Shown: positions 7,025 through 8,726 of the stretch, one piece after another
Numbering within the stretch: position 1 is the stretch's first letter
How the letters are laid out: every line of letters begins with the position of its first letter
Notes under the pieces: generated by a model
Database searches by the model: none
Told to the model about the DNA's origin: nothing
Seen by the model: the letters and a program-made list of their open reading frames with translations, nothing else
Source of the DNA: Candidatus Colimonas fimequi
GTDB lineage: Bacteria > Bacillota > Clostridia > Peptostreptococcales > Anaerovoracaceae
Assembly: GCA_018065295.1 (NCBI GenBank)
Contig: JAGHTQ010000186.1
Coordinates: 1-8,726 of the forward strand
Direction of reading: 5' to 3'
DNA length: 8,726 bases
Translations under genes and position numbers: made by a program

Positions 7025-8726
7025 ATACGTAGAACAGCATCTTGCTGTATGTTGGATATGGGATGTATTCTTCTGGCATGTGAGCTTCGATCTTGTCAGC
7101 AACTGTTCTGATCTTCTCCATATCTGCGAGGATAGTGTTGTGATATATATGTGCCTGGTTGAGCATGTCGTCACCAAGACCTTCAGCCATGAGAATATCG
7201 CTGTCCAATGTCTCTGTAAGCTGGAGAAGTTCACTGTGCAGCTCTGAAATTGGAAGAAGGATTTTCTCTTCTGGAAGAGCTGTGCCAGCTGGGAGAACCT
7301 GCTTCTTCGCAATAATTGAACCTGTCAGTGCATCTTCGAACTTGCCTACTGCTGGCAGGAAGTCATGGTAGAGCATGTCCTGAAGAGTTCTAGCTTCGAT
7401 ATGCAGCTGCTTAACGTAACCTTCGAGCTTGATTTCATATCTTGCTTCAACTTCGCTCTCAGTGAAAATACCGTGCTTTGTGAACAACTGAATATTCTTA
7501 GGGTCAAGGTACTTAGGCAGAGCGTCTGGAGTTGACTTAAGATTGTAGAGGCCTCTTCTTTCTGCCTCTTCAACCCATTCATCAGTATATCCATTACCGT
7601 TGAAGATAATTCTCTTATGCTTAATGATTGTTTCCTTAAGAAGGTCGTGAATTGCTGATTCCATTTCGTCTTCCGCAACACCCTCTAAGCGAGTTGCAAA
7701 CTGACTGAGGATTTCTGCAACAGCTGTGTTAAGAATAATGTTCGGACCAGAAACTGAAGCTTCGGATCCTAAGGAACGGAATTCAAATTTGTTTCCAGTG
7801 AATGCGAAAGGTGAAGTTCTGTTTCTATCAGTTGTATCCTTCGCGAAGTGAGGGATTACGCTTGCACCAGTTTCCATGAGGACTTTTTTTGTTTTAGTGA
7901 AATAAGAATCACTTTCTATTGCATTGATTACCCCAGTCAGTTCATCTCCAAGAAAAATTGAAATAATCGCAGGAGGCGCTTCATTAGCACCAAGTCTGTG
8001 GTCATTTCCGGCGCTGGCAACTGTAAGTCTCATAAGGTCCGCATAATCGTCAACAGCAGCAATTACTGCAGTGAGGAAAATAAGGAACTGAGTGTTCTCT
8101 GCAGGAGTCTTGCCTGGGTTGAGAAGGTTGTCGCCTGCGTCTGTACTAAGTGACCAGTTGTTATGCTTGCCAGAACCATTTATGCCTGCGAATGGCTTCT
8201 CGTGGAAGAGACATACATAACCGTGGTTTGCAGCCACTCTCTTCATTACATCCATTGTCAGCTGGTTGTGGTCAACTGCAACGTTTGTTGTGTCGAATAC
8301 AGGTGCCAGTTCGTGCTGACAAGGAGCAACCTCGTTATGCTTTGTCTTAGCTGGAATTCCCAGCTTCCAGAGCTCTTCGTCAAGCTCATGCATGAAAGCT
8401 GCTACTCTTGGCTTAAGGGCACCGAAATAGTGGTCGTCCATTTCCTGACCCTTAGGTGCAGGAGCTCCAAGTAATGTTCTTCCTGTGAAAATCAGGTCTT
8501 TTCTCTGCTTGTAGTCTTCTCTATCAATAAGGAAGTATTCCTGTTCAGGACCAACTGTAGTTACAACACGGTTAACATCTGTGTTGCCGATTATGTTAAG
8601 GAGACGAGTAGCTTCCTTATCAAGCGCTTCCATTGATCTGAGCAGCGGTGTCTTCTTGTCGAGGGCCTCGCCACTATATGAACAGAAGGCTGTTGGTATG
8701 CAAAGTGTGCCGTCCTTGATGAATGC
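7023..8726 (-). CDS. glnN: Glutamine synthetase type III, 5' end missing
   Basis: This gene encodes glutamine synthetase, which joins ammonium to glutamate using ATP. It is the large type III (GlnN) form, not the ~440-residue type I enzyme. The frame is open from the right edge to TAA at 7023, giving 567 residues. The ATG at 8633 is internal: the 31 codons before it continue the family sequence (FCSYSGEALDKKTPLLRS). Type III enzymes are about 700 residues, so roughly 130 N-terminal residues lie outside. Counting from the right edge, visible motifs are EQEYFLID at 61-68 (metal-binding glutamate region), KHNEVAPCQHELAP from 129, GSGKHNNWSLST from 184 (ammonium and glutamate site region), GANEAPPAIISIFLG from 246, and DRNRTSPFAFTGNKFEFRS from 300 (ATP and glutamate binding). 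The tail ends in PYPTYSKMLFYV. It is the first gene visible in the operon and makes the glutamine used by the three downstream amidotransferases. The symbol glnA is also used for such genes. The family call is secure; the promoter and any regulator lie off the edge. Confidence 0.97.
   Translation of the reverse strand, partial: AFIKDGTLCIPTAFCSYSGEALDKKTPLLRSMEALDKEATRLLNIIGNTDVNRVVTTVGPEQEYFLIDREDYKQRKDLIFTGRTLLGAPAPKGQEMDDHYFGALKPRVAAFMHELDEELWKLGIPAKTKHNEVAPCQHELAPVFDTTNVAVDHNQLTMDVMKRVAANHGYVCLFHEKPFAGINGSGKHNNWSLSTDAGDNLLNPGKTPAENTQFLIFLTAVIAAVDDYADLMRLTVASAGNDHRLGANEAPPAIISIFLGDELTGVINAIESDSYFTKTKKVLMETGASVIPHFAKDTTDRNRTSPFAFTGNKFEFRSLGSEASVSGPNIILNTAVAEILSQFATRLEGVAEDEMESAIHDLLKETIIKHKRIIFNGNGYTDEWVEEAERRGLYNLKSTPDALPKYLDPKNIQLFTKHGIFTESEVEARYEIKLEGYVKQLHIEARTLQDMLYHDFLPAVGKFEDALTGSIIAKKQVLPAGTALPEEKILLPISELHSELLQLTETLDSDILMAEGLGDDMLNQAHIYHNTILADMEKIRTVADKIEAHMPEEYIPYPTYSKMLFYV

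Larger units (their letters stand above)
1..8726 (-). other. Nitrogen-assimilation operon: glnN - purF-like - asnB - gltB
   Basis: Four genes follow each other on the minus strand with gaps of 18, 28 and 27 bases. None of the gaps holds a hairpin followed by a T-run or has room for a separate promoter, so one transcript is the simplest reading (inference). The first gene makes glutamine and the other three consume it. The transcript start is beyond the right edge and its end beyond the left edge. No stretch longer than 28 bases is free of genes, and the plus strand shows no credible gene. Confidence 0.85.

Noticed and set aside
6830..7312. Minus-strand open frame of 160 codons spanning the glnN-purF junction
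   Set aside because: It overlaps the conserved ends of two well-supported genes in another frame and its translation resembles no family I know; it is a shadow frame.
7884..7890. Run of seven A in the glnN message (ACA AAA AAA G), a possible slippery site
   Set aside because: It encodes Lys-Lys in frame. A -1 shift meets a stop after about twenty codons and would remove nearly half of the enzyme. I see no stimulating structure, and the frame on both sides matches glutamine synthetase.
8634..8726. Taking the ATG at 8633 as the glutamine synthetase start, with the right-edge 93 bases as upstream sequence
   Set aside because: The 31 upstream codons are open in the same frame and read as conserved type III glutamine synthetase sequence, so the gene continues off the edge.

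Overview
The window is an 8.7 kb piece of what looks like one nitrogen-assimilation operon, with every supported gene on the minus strand. Read in the direction of transcription (right to left) it holds the 3' part of a type III glutamine synthetase gene (glnN type), a complete purF-like amidophosphoribosyltransferase gene, a complete asparagine synthetase B gene, and the first ~1326 codons of the large subunit of glutamate synthase (gltB), which runs off the left edge. Gaps between genes are 18, 28 and 27 bases, each containing a ribosome-binding site. I see no terminator, promoter or plus-strand gene in the window, so the promoter should lie upstream of the right edge and the operon may continue past the left edge.

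The organism is most likely an anaerobic member of the Clostridia (Firmicutes), possibly Lachnospiraceae. This is an inference from protein style: the type III glutamine synthetase, the AsnB subfamily with the GEISDELFGY loop, the GltB with a short propeptide, purine-rich Shine-Dalgarno sites, and a PurF of the iron-sulfur (Bacillus-like) type. Species level cannot be decided from the sequence alone.

The biochemical logic is clear. Glutamine synthetase fixes ammonium into glutamine. The three following enzymes are all class II (Ntn-type) glutamine amidotransferases with an N-terminal cysteine nucleophile (AsnB Cys2, PurF Cys12 after an 11-residue propeptide, GltB Cys17 after a 16-residue propeptide). 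They move the amide nitrogen to 2-oxoglutarate (glutamate), to aspartate (asparagine) and, if the PurF-like protein is a true PurF, to PRPP (purine synthesis). A producer of glutamine and three consumers are therefore transcribed together.

The observation most worth following is the PurF-like protein. Its glutaminase site and four iron-sulfur cysteines are intact, but several positions in the PRPP-binding loop that are conserved in the E. coli and B. subtilis enzymes (as I recall those sequences) are changed. It may be a diverged paralogue tied to nitrogen metabolism and not the housekeeping purine enzyme. The remaining content is otherwise ordinary for this kind of bacterium, and I found no mobile element, CRISPR array, RNA gene or defence system.
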